Shown: positions 9,185 through 19,204 of the stretch, piece after piece
Numbering within the stretch: the first letter of the stretch is position 1
Layout of the letters: each line of letters begins with the position of its first letter
DNA from: Rachicladosporium sp. CCFEE 5018
Taxonomy: Eukaryota; Ascomycota; Dothideomycetes; Cladosporiales; Cladosporiaceae
DNA: 64,000 bases
Reading direction: 5' to 3'
Assembly: GCA_002077045.2 (NCBI GenBank)
Contig: KZ111179.1
Span: 188,925-252,924 of the forward strand
Position numbers and translations under genes: made by a program
Notes under the pieces: generated by a model
The model's input: only the letters and a program-made list of their open reading frames with translations
What the model was told of the DNA's origin: nothing
Databases searched by the model: none

Positions 9185-12100
9185 TCACACGGCCTGATAC
9201 TTTCGCAACTACACTCAAGTTAGCATATACCCTCTCCACCAACATCTCAAGCAGACTTACATCCAGCGTCACGCCCCTACTCGAATTCCCCCCCTGATCC
9301 CGCAGCACACCCACAAGCGTCTCACTCTCCTGAAACAACCCCGCCTTCAAACTAATAACAACAAACTGACATCCCGGCCCCGCCTTCTCCCTCACGTAGG
9401 AAGCCAGCGTCTTAGTATTAGCCACATCCAACGCCGCATCGACCTCATCCAGCACGAAGAACGGGCTTGGCGCGAATGTATGCACAGCAAACAACAGCGC
9501 CAAGGCAGCCATGGTCTTCTCGCCACCGCTCAAATGCTCCATATCGCGGAACCGCTTCCCAGGCGGCGTAGCGTGGAACTTGACGCCAGAGAGGTACGGC
9601 TCGTCCTCGTCTTCGACGTCTAGATAGGCTTGCCCGCCGAGCGGCCAGGAGAGGGATTTCGTCAGGTCGCGGTAGATGGGGAGGATCTGCGTGGAGATGT
9701 GCGTGAATGCTTTGTTGAAGAGACTCTGCCGGGTGTTTCTGCAGGTGTCGAAGGCCTTTGTGGCAGATTTTGCTGCCGCGCGCGCGGCGTTGAAGTCGGT
9801 TTCTGTGGCGCGGAGTTTTGTGGCTGTTGATTCGAGGCGGTCGGCGCTGCGCATGTTTGGGGCGAGTTTGTCGAGCGCGGATTGGATTTTTGAGATTTCT
9901 TCTTGGAGGGTTGTGAGGGTTTCTTCGTTGTAGTCCTCTTGGAGATCATCGGCAAGGTTTTCGAAAGAGGGAATGATGCCGTGGTCGTTGTAGCGTGGTG
10001 CTGGGGCTTCGCCGTCGACGTCCATGGCGTCTGGATCTTGGGGCTCGTCTAGTATGGCGTCTTCCAGTGGCATGGCGCTGAGCTCGGCACTGTCCTCTTC
10101 GAGGGGCAGGTCGATGTTGTCGACTTTGCAGGTACGCAGAATCGCGTATCGCTGTGTTGCTGCGCGCGTAATGTCGGCTTCGTAGGACTGCACGGCTTCG
10201 AGAGTCTTGTTGACATTCTTGGACTTCTTCTTGACTTCTCCACGCGCCTCGTTGACCTTGGCAGCACGAGTGTCATAATCAGACTTCTTCGTTGCGAGCT
10301 GCTCATTGAGCTCCTCGACCTCGGCGTTCAGAACGTCAAGCTCGTCGCCGATGGCCTCGCGCTGTGACGTGAGCTCGGCAATCATGTCGCGATCACGTTG
10401 ACTCTTGTTTCGGATGTTCTGGATGCGGGTTTCGGTATCCTTGAGCTTGTCAGTCTCGTACTTGAGCTGACTCTCCAGCCTCGAGATCTGCATCTTGAAG
10501 TCGTTCTCCTTCTCCTTTGCTTCCTGCTGCATAGTACCCTGTTGCCGCTCGTATTCCCGAATGTCAGCATAACCTAGACGCTCACAGAATTCGCCGAAGA
10601 CTTCGTCCTCCACTTCTGCGGTGGCCGAGGTGTACTCCTCGAGTGACTGGCGGAGCTTTCCGAGACCACCAAGCTGCACTTCATACTTCGGCTGCGCTTC
10701 TTGTAGAAGTCCGCGAGCGTGGTTCAGCTCCTTGGTTTTGGATTCGATGTTGCGATCCAGAGCAGTCAGTTCGTCTTGGAGGTACTGTAGCTTCTGCTGC
10801 ATCCCGCTAAGTTCAGATTGCAGCGTCTCTTCCTCAAGCTGCCGCTTGTGATCATTCGGCAGCCCATCGAGATCGCCCTTCAGCTTCTCGACTAGCGTGC
10901 GAAGGGTTTCGACCTCAGCATCCTCGAATCGACGCTTCTTGTCGCTCGGCCCTTCACCACCTGAGATAAGGTCGGCCTTGCTAATACACCTACCGTCAAG
11001 TGTCACCATCTTGACGTCGACCTTGCGGTTCCACTTCAGGTCCCTTGCAGTCTCCCAGTCATCGCAAATGATATCGTCACCGCACACCATGTTGATGGCT
11101 CGCTCATTTGCAGTGTCGAACTCCACGCAGTCGATCGCGAGCTTCATGTTGCGGGACAGACCACGCAGATTAGCATTCGGCTGCTTGTGTACGATCGTAT
11201 CTAGTGGTAGAAAGCTGATCAATCCCCAGCGCTGCTCCTTGAGATACCCGATGCAGGCCTGTGCCGTCTTCTCGGTATCAACGATCACAGCATCCCAGTG
11301 CCTCCCCAGGATTATTGGCAGAGCGGTTTCGTACTTCTTCTGCTTTGGGTGGCACAGCTGGTGAACCATACCTCGGACACCGGGGAAGATGCGCCTCATG
11401 GTGGCGACGACTTCGCGCTGCCGTGCTTCCTTCTTAGATTCGCGTTGCTGGGACTGCCCTTCGGCAAGCTTCATGCCAGCTTGCTGCAGCTTCTCATCGA
11501 GTTCTCGTTGCTTCTGCCGGGTACGAGTACGTTCGCTGTTGAGGCTGTTGATCGCTGTCTGCTTCGTGCGGATGTCCTTGGTCGTGGTCTTGACTTGGCG
11601 GTCGATGTCGGCGCGCCTGCTCTGGAGGGCGGAGACCTCGTCCTCCAGCGCAGTGGCTGTGGATTGTGCACGATCTACAGTGGACTTCAGCGAGTTCACC
11701 GTCTCTTCGTCGGTCTTCAATTGGCGGGTGATGTTGTCTGCTTTCGCTTGATCCTCCCCAGATTGCTTGTAGACTTCGCCACGGAGGTTCTGATACTCAG
11801 CGAGATCATTTGCACTCAGAGCGCGACCTGCCGTCTGTTGCTGCGCAGTCCACTCCGCTTGCCACCGCGCCTGAGCCTTTTGCACAGTTGTTAAGCTTGC
11901 TCGTAGCTTGTCTGCGGTGGCCTTCTGGGTCGTGCGGTCCCTGCCGATGTCTGCACTGCTGGTCTCGTAGGTGGCGAGCTTCTTCGATGAGATGCTGAGC
12001 TTCTCATCAATCGGCACAAGGTCGTTTTCTTTCTCCTCCACAGACTTCTCTCTTCGCTTGATCTCACGCTCGACCTTGCTGACATCACGGCCGACCTTCG

Positions 12101-13037
12101 CTTGATCCTGCTGCGCTTTCTGTAATTGATCTTCAAACTTCTGCACGTTTCGCCTGAACTCCTTGAGCTCCTCTTGGCGCTTGTTGATCTCATTCGTGCT
12201 GTCTTCGATCGTGCGCTGAAAGTGAAAGAGCTTGTACAGTACGCTCGTGATCACAGCTTGGTCCTTCTCGTCGAGCTTCTGCTCATATTGATCGAGCTCG
12301 TCCTTCTGCTGCTGGTACTGCCTGATTTCACCGTTGATGCCTCTACGCTGATTCAGCTTGTGAGCTTGTTCCTCGTCAGCTGCCTCCTTCTCCGCTTTCA
12401 GTCTGTCGTACTCCTTGGCGTACTCTAGCGACCCACTGATCTGCTCAAGCAATCTTGTGAGGTCCTTCGGTGACTGCGACGCCACAGTCTCAACGTCACC
12501 CTGGAAGACCAGAAAGTTGCGGGCCTTGATCAGAATGTTCTCAGCCTCCAGTGCATCGTTGTACTGCTTGGCCGTGACAGTGCGATTGTTGATGCGGTAC
12601 TCGCTCTGGCCAGCTGAGGTAATGCTCCGCTTCCACCTCTGCTCCTCGCCTGCATCGTCCTCGTACACTGCCATGACCCACGCGGTCTGCGGATCATTGC
12701 GCTTTCCATTCGTTTGTGACTCCTCGTCACTCTCTGATTCGTCTGCGCCGCCCTCAGCGTCGCCATTTGGCTCTCCATTGCCGTTCACCACATCCCCATT
12801 TGCATCGATCTTGGATTTGGTCAACACGCGACCACGGTACACCAGGTCCCTCAGATGCGTTGATCGCAGATGTGAGGACTTGATGCCAAGCACGAAGGAG
12901 ATGGCGTCCATGGAATTGGATTTGCCTGAGCCATTTGGGCCGATGATGGAGGTGAAGTAGCTGTCGCCAAAGTGCAGTATGTGGTGGCCTTTGTATGACT
13001 TGAAGTTATACAGCTCAAGGGCCAGTAGCTTGCCCAT
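9185..13037 (-). CDS. SMC1: Cohesin ATPase subunit SMC1, copy A
   Basis: A 1266-residue SMC1 that pairs with SMC3 in the cohesin ring and holds sister chromatids together. There are two exons: 13037-9261, then a 52-nt intron (9260-9209, GTAAGT donor, GCTAAC branch, TGTAG acceptor), then a 24-nt last exon (9208-9185). That exon encodes LRKYQAV and stop, completing the SMC1 ending LDLRKYQAV. Without this splice the frame runs on into SSADH to 8703, which is spurious. Walker A GPNGSGKS is at 33-40, followed by coiled coil, hinge (around RIFPGVRGMVHQLCHPKQKK, about 540-680), second coiled coil with an acidic insert, signature HLSGGEKTMAALALL and Walker B FFVLDEVDAALD. Length matches the family (about 1230-1270). 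It is divergent from GPC1. Confidence 0.97.
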
Positions 13038-13516
13038 CTTGACTATCGCGTGATGCTGTAGTCAGTATGGCGAGATATATGGTATGCTATCGATGTCGCA
13101 CTCCGGCGAATTGCTGAGTGGGATGTTTCGCGAAGTCTGACCTGGCGCGTTCTCGAGACGCGCCTTTATCTGATCCGAGATCTCGGCTTTCCTCTCATGC
13201 CTAGCGTGTTTACTCTCAGATCTGACGTCGCATGCTCGGCGAACCAAAAGCTGTCGACAAGTGCACGTTGCTGGTGGTAGCTGTAATATTGCCATATTGG
13301 AATGCACACTTGCAGTCACGAGACCAGGCGACTTCATCTTGATCACATGCAAGTACCACATGTTTGGTGATCCTACATAGCCGCATCTGGAGCTGCCTAT
13401 GGTTACCTGATCTGACACCCGACCACCTTGTCCACATCGCTCTGGAGTCGTAGTGTACAGAGTCGCGTCTCGCATGCCACCGTCTACAAATACATCCATC
13501 CAAAACCCACAGCATC
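13038..13516. promoter_or_regulatory. Divergent promoter region SMC1 / GPC1, copy A
   Basis: A 479-bp spacer between divergent starts. The SMC1-proximal third is well conserved with copy B and holds the E2F/MBF-like palindrome TTCGCGAA at 13127-13134 and the inverted repeat listed separately. The GPC1-proximal part differs more, with scattered substitutions and small indels. No ORF here is supported. Confidence 0.5.
13144..13164. promoter_or_regulatory. MCB-like inverted repeat upstream of SMC1, copy A
   Basis: Perfect 7-bp inverted arms GGCGCGT (13144-13150) and ACGCGCC (13158-13164) flank a 7-bp spacer containing CTCGAG. Each arm contains the ACGCG core of the MluI cell-cycle box bound by MBF. 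The arms lie 107-127 bp upstream of the SMC1 ATG and are unchanged in copy B, where the spacer has one substitution. In yeast, cohesin genes are transcribed at G1/S under MBF, so the position makes sense. Binding is inference. Confidence 0.5.
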
Positions 13517-15249
13517 ATGGACGACGACGGTGATCCCAAGCAAGAGACGCCTAAGCAGCGTCCACGCGACAGTCGCAGCGATGGACAGGAAGCACCCGAC
13601 TACCTCTCCGCACAGCCATACGCCTCGAGCAATGGACTCACAACACCTTCAACGCCTGGATTGTCGCGATCTGGTAGTACCTCTGATCTGAGCGCATTCG
13701 AAGGCTTTGGAGGCGAGAACTTTCCACCACTGGATCGCCTGACGATGTTCGATGTCCTTGAGAATTTCGCGCTACCACAGCGGCTGGAGAAGATGCAGAC
13801 TGCGCTGCAGCAGCAAGCGGAGAAAGTGCGCGTGCAAAGACGGAAGCTCACAACACGCGCACTCTCGAGTAAGAATGTCGTGGTCGAGGAGTGGAGGAAA
13901 CGAGTACCCAACACTCCTGATGAGCAGCTGGACCGCTATCGCAAGCGCATGAAGGACACCGTCGACCGACTGGGTAAGCGATGGAATGACCAGAAGATCG
14001 TGTCCTTGAAGGAGAAGATCAGCTTTGTCACAGCCGTGCTGAACATCTTCATCTCCGGCTATTTGATCGGCGCCTTTCCCGAGTACTTCCACTATTGGTA
14101 CACGGCACAGCTGGCCTACTACATGCCCATACGATGGTACACATACCACAAGATCGGCTACCACTACTTCCTCGCAGACCTCTGCTACTTCGTGAACCTC
14201 TTGCTGGTGCTAAGTATCTGGTTCTTTCCGCAATCGAAACGCCTCTTCATCAGCACGTACTGTCTCGCCTTTGGCAACAACGCCGTGGCAATAGCCATGT
14301 GGCGCAATAGCCTAGTCTTTCACAGCCTAGACAAGGTCACGAGGTGCGTTGATTATCCCTTTCCGCAACAACCGAGCCACGCTAACACCATCTCAGCCTC
14401 TTCATACACATAATGCCCTGCGCAACTCTACACGTCCTCGTCCATCTCATTCCGCGCTCTCTTCAAGAGTCCTCCTTCCCAGCCATAGCTAGCATCCGCT
14501 ACTCACCCTCGACAGCACCCGAACACTACAGCCTCAGCGCGATGATCATCTGGGCGACACTCCCCTACGCCCTCTGGCAGCTGTCGTACCACTTGCTCAT
14601 CACGGTGCGGAAACGACCGCAAATAGCCGCCGGTCGCCCCACGTCGTTCACATTCCTGAGGAGGAGCTACAAAAACACCGTTCTGGGCAAGTTCGTGCTC
14701 GGATTCCCGGATGCGCTACAAGAGCCGGTGTTCATGGGAATACAATACACCTACGCACTACTTACTATGCTGCCTTGTCCTATTTGGTTCTGGTATAGAT
14801 GGGCGTCATCGGGATTCCTCATGATCGTCTTCACATGGGCCAGCTGGAATGGAGCTAACTTCTACATTGAGGTGTTTGGTAAGAAGATGGAGAAGGAGCT
14901 TGAGAGCTTGCGGAGGGAAGTGGCACGCATGGCAAAGAGCCCGGAACTTGGGGGTGATGATGGTTTGGGCAGTCAAGTGGGTAGCCCCGTGGGCAGTCCG
15001 GCGGGTCCGGAAGGCAAAGAGCAGAGTGGGCTAGATGGGACGCTGGAGGGCGGTAATGGCAGTGCGTTGGATCTTGGGCCGCCAGCCAAGGTGGATGGTG
15101 ATGGTGCTGGATTGGGACACAGGGCGAGTGGGAGTCACGCGAGTAATGGAGGTGAAGGAGGTACGCCGGGAGCGGAGAAGAATGTGCGCTTCTCGAGCGA
15201 TAGCTACGGAAGCTCAGTTGGGGTTGGCGAAGATGCGAAGAGCAAGTAG
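13517..15249 (+). CDS. GPC1: Glycerophosphocholine acyltransferase GPC1, copy A
   Basis: A 559-residue integral membrane acyltransferase of the Gpc1 family (formerly DUF2838). It acylates glycerophosphocholine to lyso-PC during phosphatidylcholine remodelling. Two exons, 13517-14343 and 14397-15249, are separated by a 53-nt intron (GTGCGT donor, GCTAAC branch, CTCAG acceptor). Splicing joins HSLDKVT to SLFIHIMPCATLHVLVHL, restoring the family signature. Residues 1-165 are hydrophilic with Ser-rich and basic coiled stretches. About eight hydrophobic segments follow from VSFV/ISFVTAVLNIFISGYLIG through WYRWASSGFLMIVFTWASWNGANF, with the conserved IRWYTYHKIGYHYFLADLCYFVNLL block. The C-terminal 110 residues are Gly/Ser-rich and disordered. 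The start is supported by copy B. Confidence 0.94.
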
Positions 15250-16495
15250 GGATGGTGTCTGAACTCATTGAAAATGTATGGCACAATTCGACGGCGGTTT
15301 CATGACTATGCACGTAAGGCTGGGATGCGCTGATGGGATCGGCTGTATGACAGGACAGGGGCGGAACGAGCGTACGATATACCCTAGAATGTTTACTGCA
15401 ATCTATTGACTGCTGAAATTTGGTTCCATTCGTTGAAGACAGTTCTTCGCTTGTTCACTACTGAAGTGTAGCCGAGACCGGCATGCCGAAGTGAATGGAA
15501 AGTCTTGCCGGCTTGGCAAATTTGCTCTATCCTGACTTCAGGCTCATCACTATTCCCTTTTTCTTGTTCAACACACTTCATATGCGACATGCGCTTTGAC
15601 CTAGACAGGTGAAGTCGTGCATGGTGATATCAAGGCTCTACGCATACGATGGAGCATGAATCTCTGGGGGTATGTTGCGGCTGGATTCAGCAACCGATTG
15701 ACATCAAACGTCACGACACTCTGGCAGTGATGAGACCCACGCTCCAGCGTCCAGATGCCACCGTCATGATCAATATCGAAGGAGTGAGAGCATCTGGATC
15801 AGCTCTGGTACCTGTATGCTGCGTGCATCGCGGTATGATCATGCGCTTCCCTGTGAGAGTGCGAATTGCCTTCCCCTATCTCCTTCTCTCTGTGCTTTTG
15901 GTTTGGTGTTGCTGGTTTTCGCTGCTCGTTGCGAGGAAAATCAATGCGCGAAGTTCTACTCTGTCCTCAGGGCATGCTCGGGAAGGAAGGCGCGATGGAG
16001 GGACGCAGATATCACGGGGCGGGGGCTTGGCACTTGAGGTATTGCTGCGCTTCACGTCTCCGCTTCCTCACTTCACTGGCCTCCACGTAACATCGTTTCC
16101 AACACACACACGACCATCCTTATTGCAATATCACTTCCGTCCACGGAGGACAGCACCAACGAATCAAAGGTAACCCACTTGCCCTCTCCCCATTGGTATC
16201 AGGGAGAATACTGGGCAGCGCGGCGGCGGCAGCAGCTCGCAAGGCTTCGTGACTTCACTGATAACAGCTACGCGAGCACACACTCGAAGTGAAGCTGAGA
16301 TCTCGCCACGACTTTTTGTCGACACCAAGAGTATTACTTACAGCTTTGCATCCGCCGCATACGATCTTGAGCATTGGCAGAGACCTCCCTCTGTTCCCAG
16401 CACAGTTCCGCAGCGCCATTGATCGGCCGCTGACTGACCTCCGCGCTGGCACTCAACACTCTTGCACATATCACAATCCGAAACACATCAAAACC
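15250..16495. other. Intergenic region GPC1 / Cys-rich unknown gene, copy A
   Basis: No gene supported over 1.25 kb, and open frames here are not preserved in copy B. A short inverted repeat TTGCC-GGCTT-GGCAA (15505-15519) is conserved in copy B and may mark the GPC1 3' UTR. A conserved AATCAAAG|GTAACC word at 16162-16175 resembles a splice donor, so a 5'-UTR intron of the downstream gene is possible but unproven. Confidence 0.4.
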
Positions 16496-19052
16496 ATGTT
16501 CACCATCGAACTTCCCGATGGCAGGGAGATTGAGCTGCACGGCCTAACAGACACTATGAATCTCGCATTCGTCCACGGCGCCATGATCACTGGCAACATT
16601 GCCCCAACTTCGAAGGGCCACCTTAGATCTGTCACAAAGATAGCCGCCAAGATCATCTACAATCAGGAGAAGTTTACTGAAGAGTACCATTCCAGGGTAT
16701 GAAGCACCGTTCTTGACCCGCATTGAAACCCGCTGACAGTCATAGGTCTGTGGTAGCAGGAGCGCTCTAGCCTGGGTCCTATGCGCAACTCACCGCTGTT
16801 CGGCTCCACAGGAGATGGGTCCCGAGAGTCCGATATCGAGTGGGGAGAGAGCAGACTACAGCGCTATAAGCCTAACTCAAAGCTCCTCGGATGCCGCTGC
16901 AAGCTCCCCAGAAAATCAGGTTCTAGCTGCCCAGCGCATGACGACCACGTCACTTTCATCGATCTCGCCCGCCTGCAGACGCTCAACACCCGGGAATGGC
17001 TGCCAACTCCTAGTACTAAAGAATGACGACATGCTGCCAGCTTCACATTGGGACGCTCTATACTACGCCGTAGCGGCGGAGATCAAGTTCCTCTATGACG
17101 ACCTCCAAATTCGATTTGGCAAGAACTGGGGGCGTGGCACATATGTTCTTCACAGCTTCGGGACTGGCGAGGGAGTTAGGCATGATGTCTGCGTCGTGGA
17201 GCTTGCCTCCATGCTCGAGCGCTTCTGGAACGATCTCATGCAACCTTCCGTAGTCGCCGCTATCGACTACCGCGTCAAGCAGAAGAACGCATTCAATCAG
17301 CTTGGTGGTGTGCCCGAGATGACACAGATTCTCGCTGCATATGGCATGGTCAGCATCGACGGCGCCACTCCGCAGCAAATATGGCATGTGCTCGAAGTCG
17401 ACTTCGTGCCTGCTATCACCCAAGCCCTCAATGGCGATGTCAGAGACAACGCTAATCTGGTGAGCCCTCGCTCAGCGATGCGCCGCTATAGTCCGGCTGT
17501 CAAATACGGCCTCGATCCAGACTACTTGCATTGCTCTTGCCCGGACCACTGTGAGTGCCGGATCATCTGTGCCTTCGACGATACTGGATGTACCTGTGAG
17601 ATACAGCGGCAGCGTATGGGCATCACTCCTATGCGGAAGAAGACGCCCCCGCCACTTTTGCCCATACCACAACCCCAGCTACTCACTACACTGCTCGCTG
17701 CGCAGCAGCAGATGCCTGCACCAAGAGTGCCTGCTGCTCATGGTCCTGTCATCCAGGACCGTACCATCAGTGCGGGTACAGTCCGTGCACGTCGTGCTGC
17801 TTTCGAGGGGCCGAATCTGCAGCTTGCTATTTCCGGGCCTGCACATATTGATGCAACTACCCAAGGGAAGGAGGCTGAGGATGCTGAGGGCTATCGTCAG
17901 CTCGTTCGTGACCATCCAGCGGCCGCCGAAGAGTCCAATACGCAAGCAGTGCCAACTCGCAAGCCTCTTCCGTACACTCAGCAGCCGGGTCGCCCTCGCA
18001 ATGCTGAGCCCAAGACACCAGTCCGCGCGGCGAAAGGTGTTATTCCATTGGGCTTCTTTGGCGACTATTCCGGGGAGCGCTACCCTGCTGAGGCCACCTT
18101 CCGCGCTCCTCCAACTGTGTCGCCACCAGCCTACGGCGCGACGCTACATCCCATCGCAGCAGCGGTATCGATGGCGATCACTCGCGGTGAGGCCTCGCCT
18201 GACAACTCTGGTCTCTTCGCACAGCCACTCATTGTCAAGCGCAGCCATGCGCCTGCGCCATCCAGTCGAATCCCGTTCATGGGTGAAGAAGTGCCGCAGC
18301 CGCGCTTCGGAGAGAATCTCGGCAACAAGGGCTATGAGACTGCAGCCACACTGCGTGCGCTCGAAGGCATGGAGGTCACCACTAAGACGCCCAAGTCAGC
18401 GACGCAAATCACGCAATCTTTCCCAGTCCCCACTCGAGGGAACATTCGTGAGCCGGACAGCCTCTTCAGCACGCCTCCACCACACCAGACCTACGCCACC
18501 CCATCGGGTCCACGCTACGGCTCAGCCGCCGGTAACGAGCCCTTCCCTCGCCTCTCCTTCGACAGGACTTCACCCGACCCCAGTCGTCCCTTCACAACCG
18601 TCCTCCCCTCTCTGATCTCGAGTCCTGAACTCCGCGCCCACGCTCAATCGGCTGCATCAAATGCGGATCTCACCTCAATGACTCCTCATCGCGACAACAT
18701 CACTCCGCGCCCCGCCACAGTCCAGCGCTACGTCTCAGCTGGCGGACTGACCCCACTGCATGAGCGCGAAGAGATCACCCCGCCCGATCTTGACTTCATG
18801 CGTCATCCGCCTTCGGGCCTGGGGAGCTACAGTAAGGAGGCGCTAATGAAGGCTGCTGAGCAGTTGTATGCGCAGGAGCAGAGTGAGAAGGAGACTAGAG
18901 TGAAGAGTGAGGATAGTGTGAGGAGCAATAGAGTGAGTGATGGGGAGAATGTGAGAGAGGGGAGGGAGAGGGTCAGTACGGGGACGGGAAAGGTGGGAGA
19001 GAGGTTCAAGAGGATGTTCAGTAGGACGTTCAGTGGGAGCGGGAATGAGTGA
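16496..19052 (+). CDS. Uncharacterised Cys-cluster protein, copy A
   Basis: Function not recognised. Exons 16496-16696 and 16746-19052 (49-nt intron, GTATGA donor, GCTGAC branch, CATAG acceptor) give 835 residues. The acceptor at 16745 is preferred over a later one at 16811. The 22 codons between them differ from copy B at exactly three third positions, all silent, which indicates that they are translated. The first 67 residues (MFTIELPDGREIELHG...) form a small conserved unit. A globular part (about 150-320, AALYYAVAAEIKFLYDDLQI type) leads into a cysteine cluster at about 330-351 (HCSCPDHCECRIIC...GCTCE), whose seven Cys are all kept in copy B; metal binding is plausible. The rest is Pro/Ser/Thr-rich and disordered, with a basic C-terminal end. 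It converges on the membrane-protein gene. Confidence 0.8.
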
Positions 19053-19204
19053 TGGGATGAGAGTGAGGCTGAGGTGCTGAACGCGCTGTGAGTGCGACGC
19101 CTGCCTCTCAGCGATACTGGTCTTGGCTCTCGGCTATTGTGGTGCACGTTATAGGTGCTTACGCGAGGAGTGTCAATTATTGAGAGAGGCAGGTAGCACC
19201 TTGT

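Noticed and set aside
16289..16495. 69-codon extension upstream of the Cys-cluster protein
   Set aside because: The frame is not preserved in copy B, which points to the ATG at 16496.
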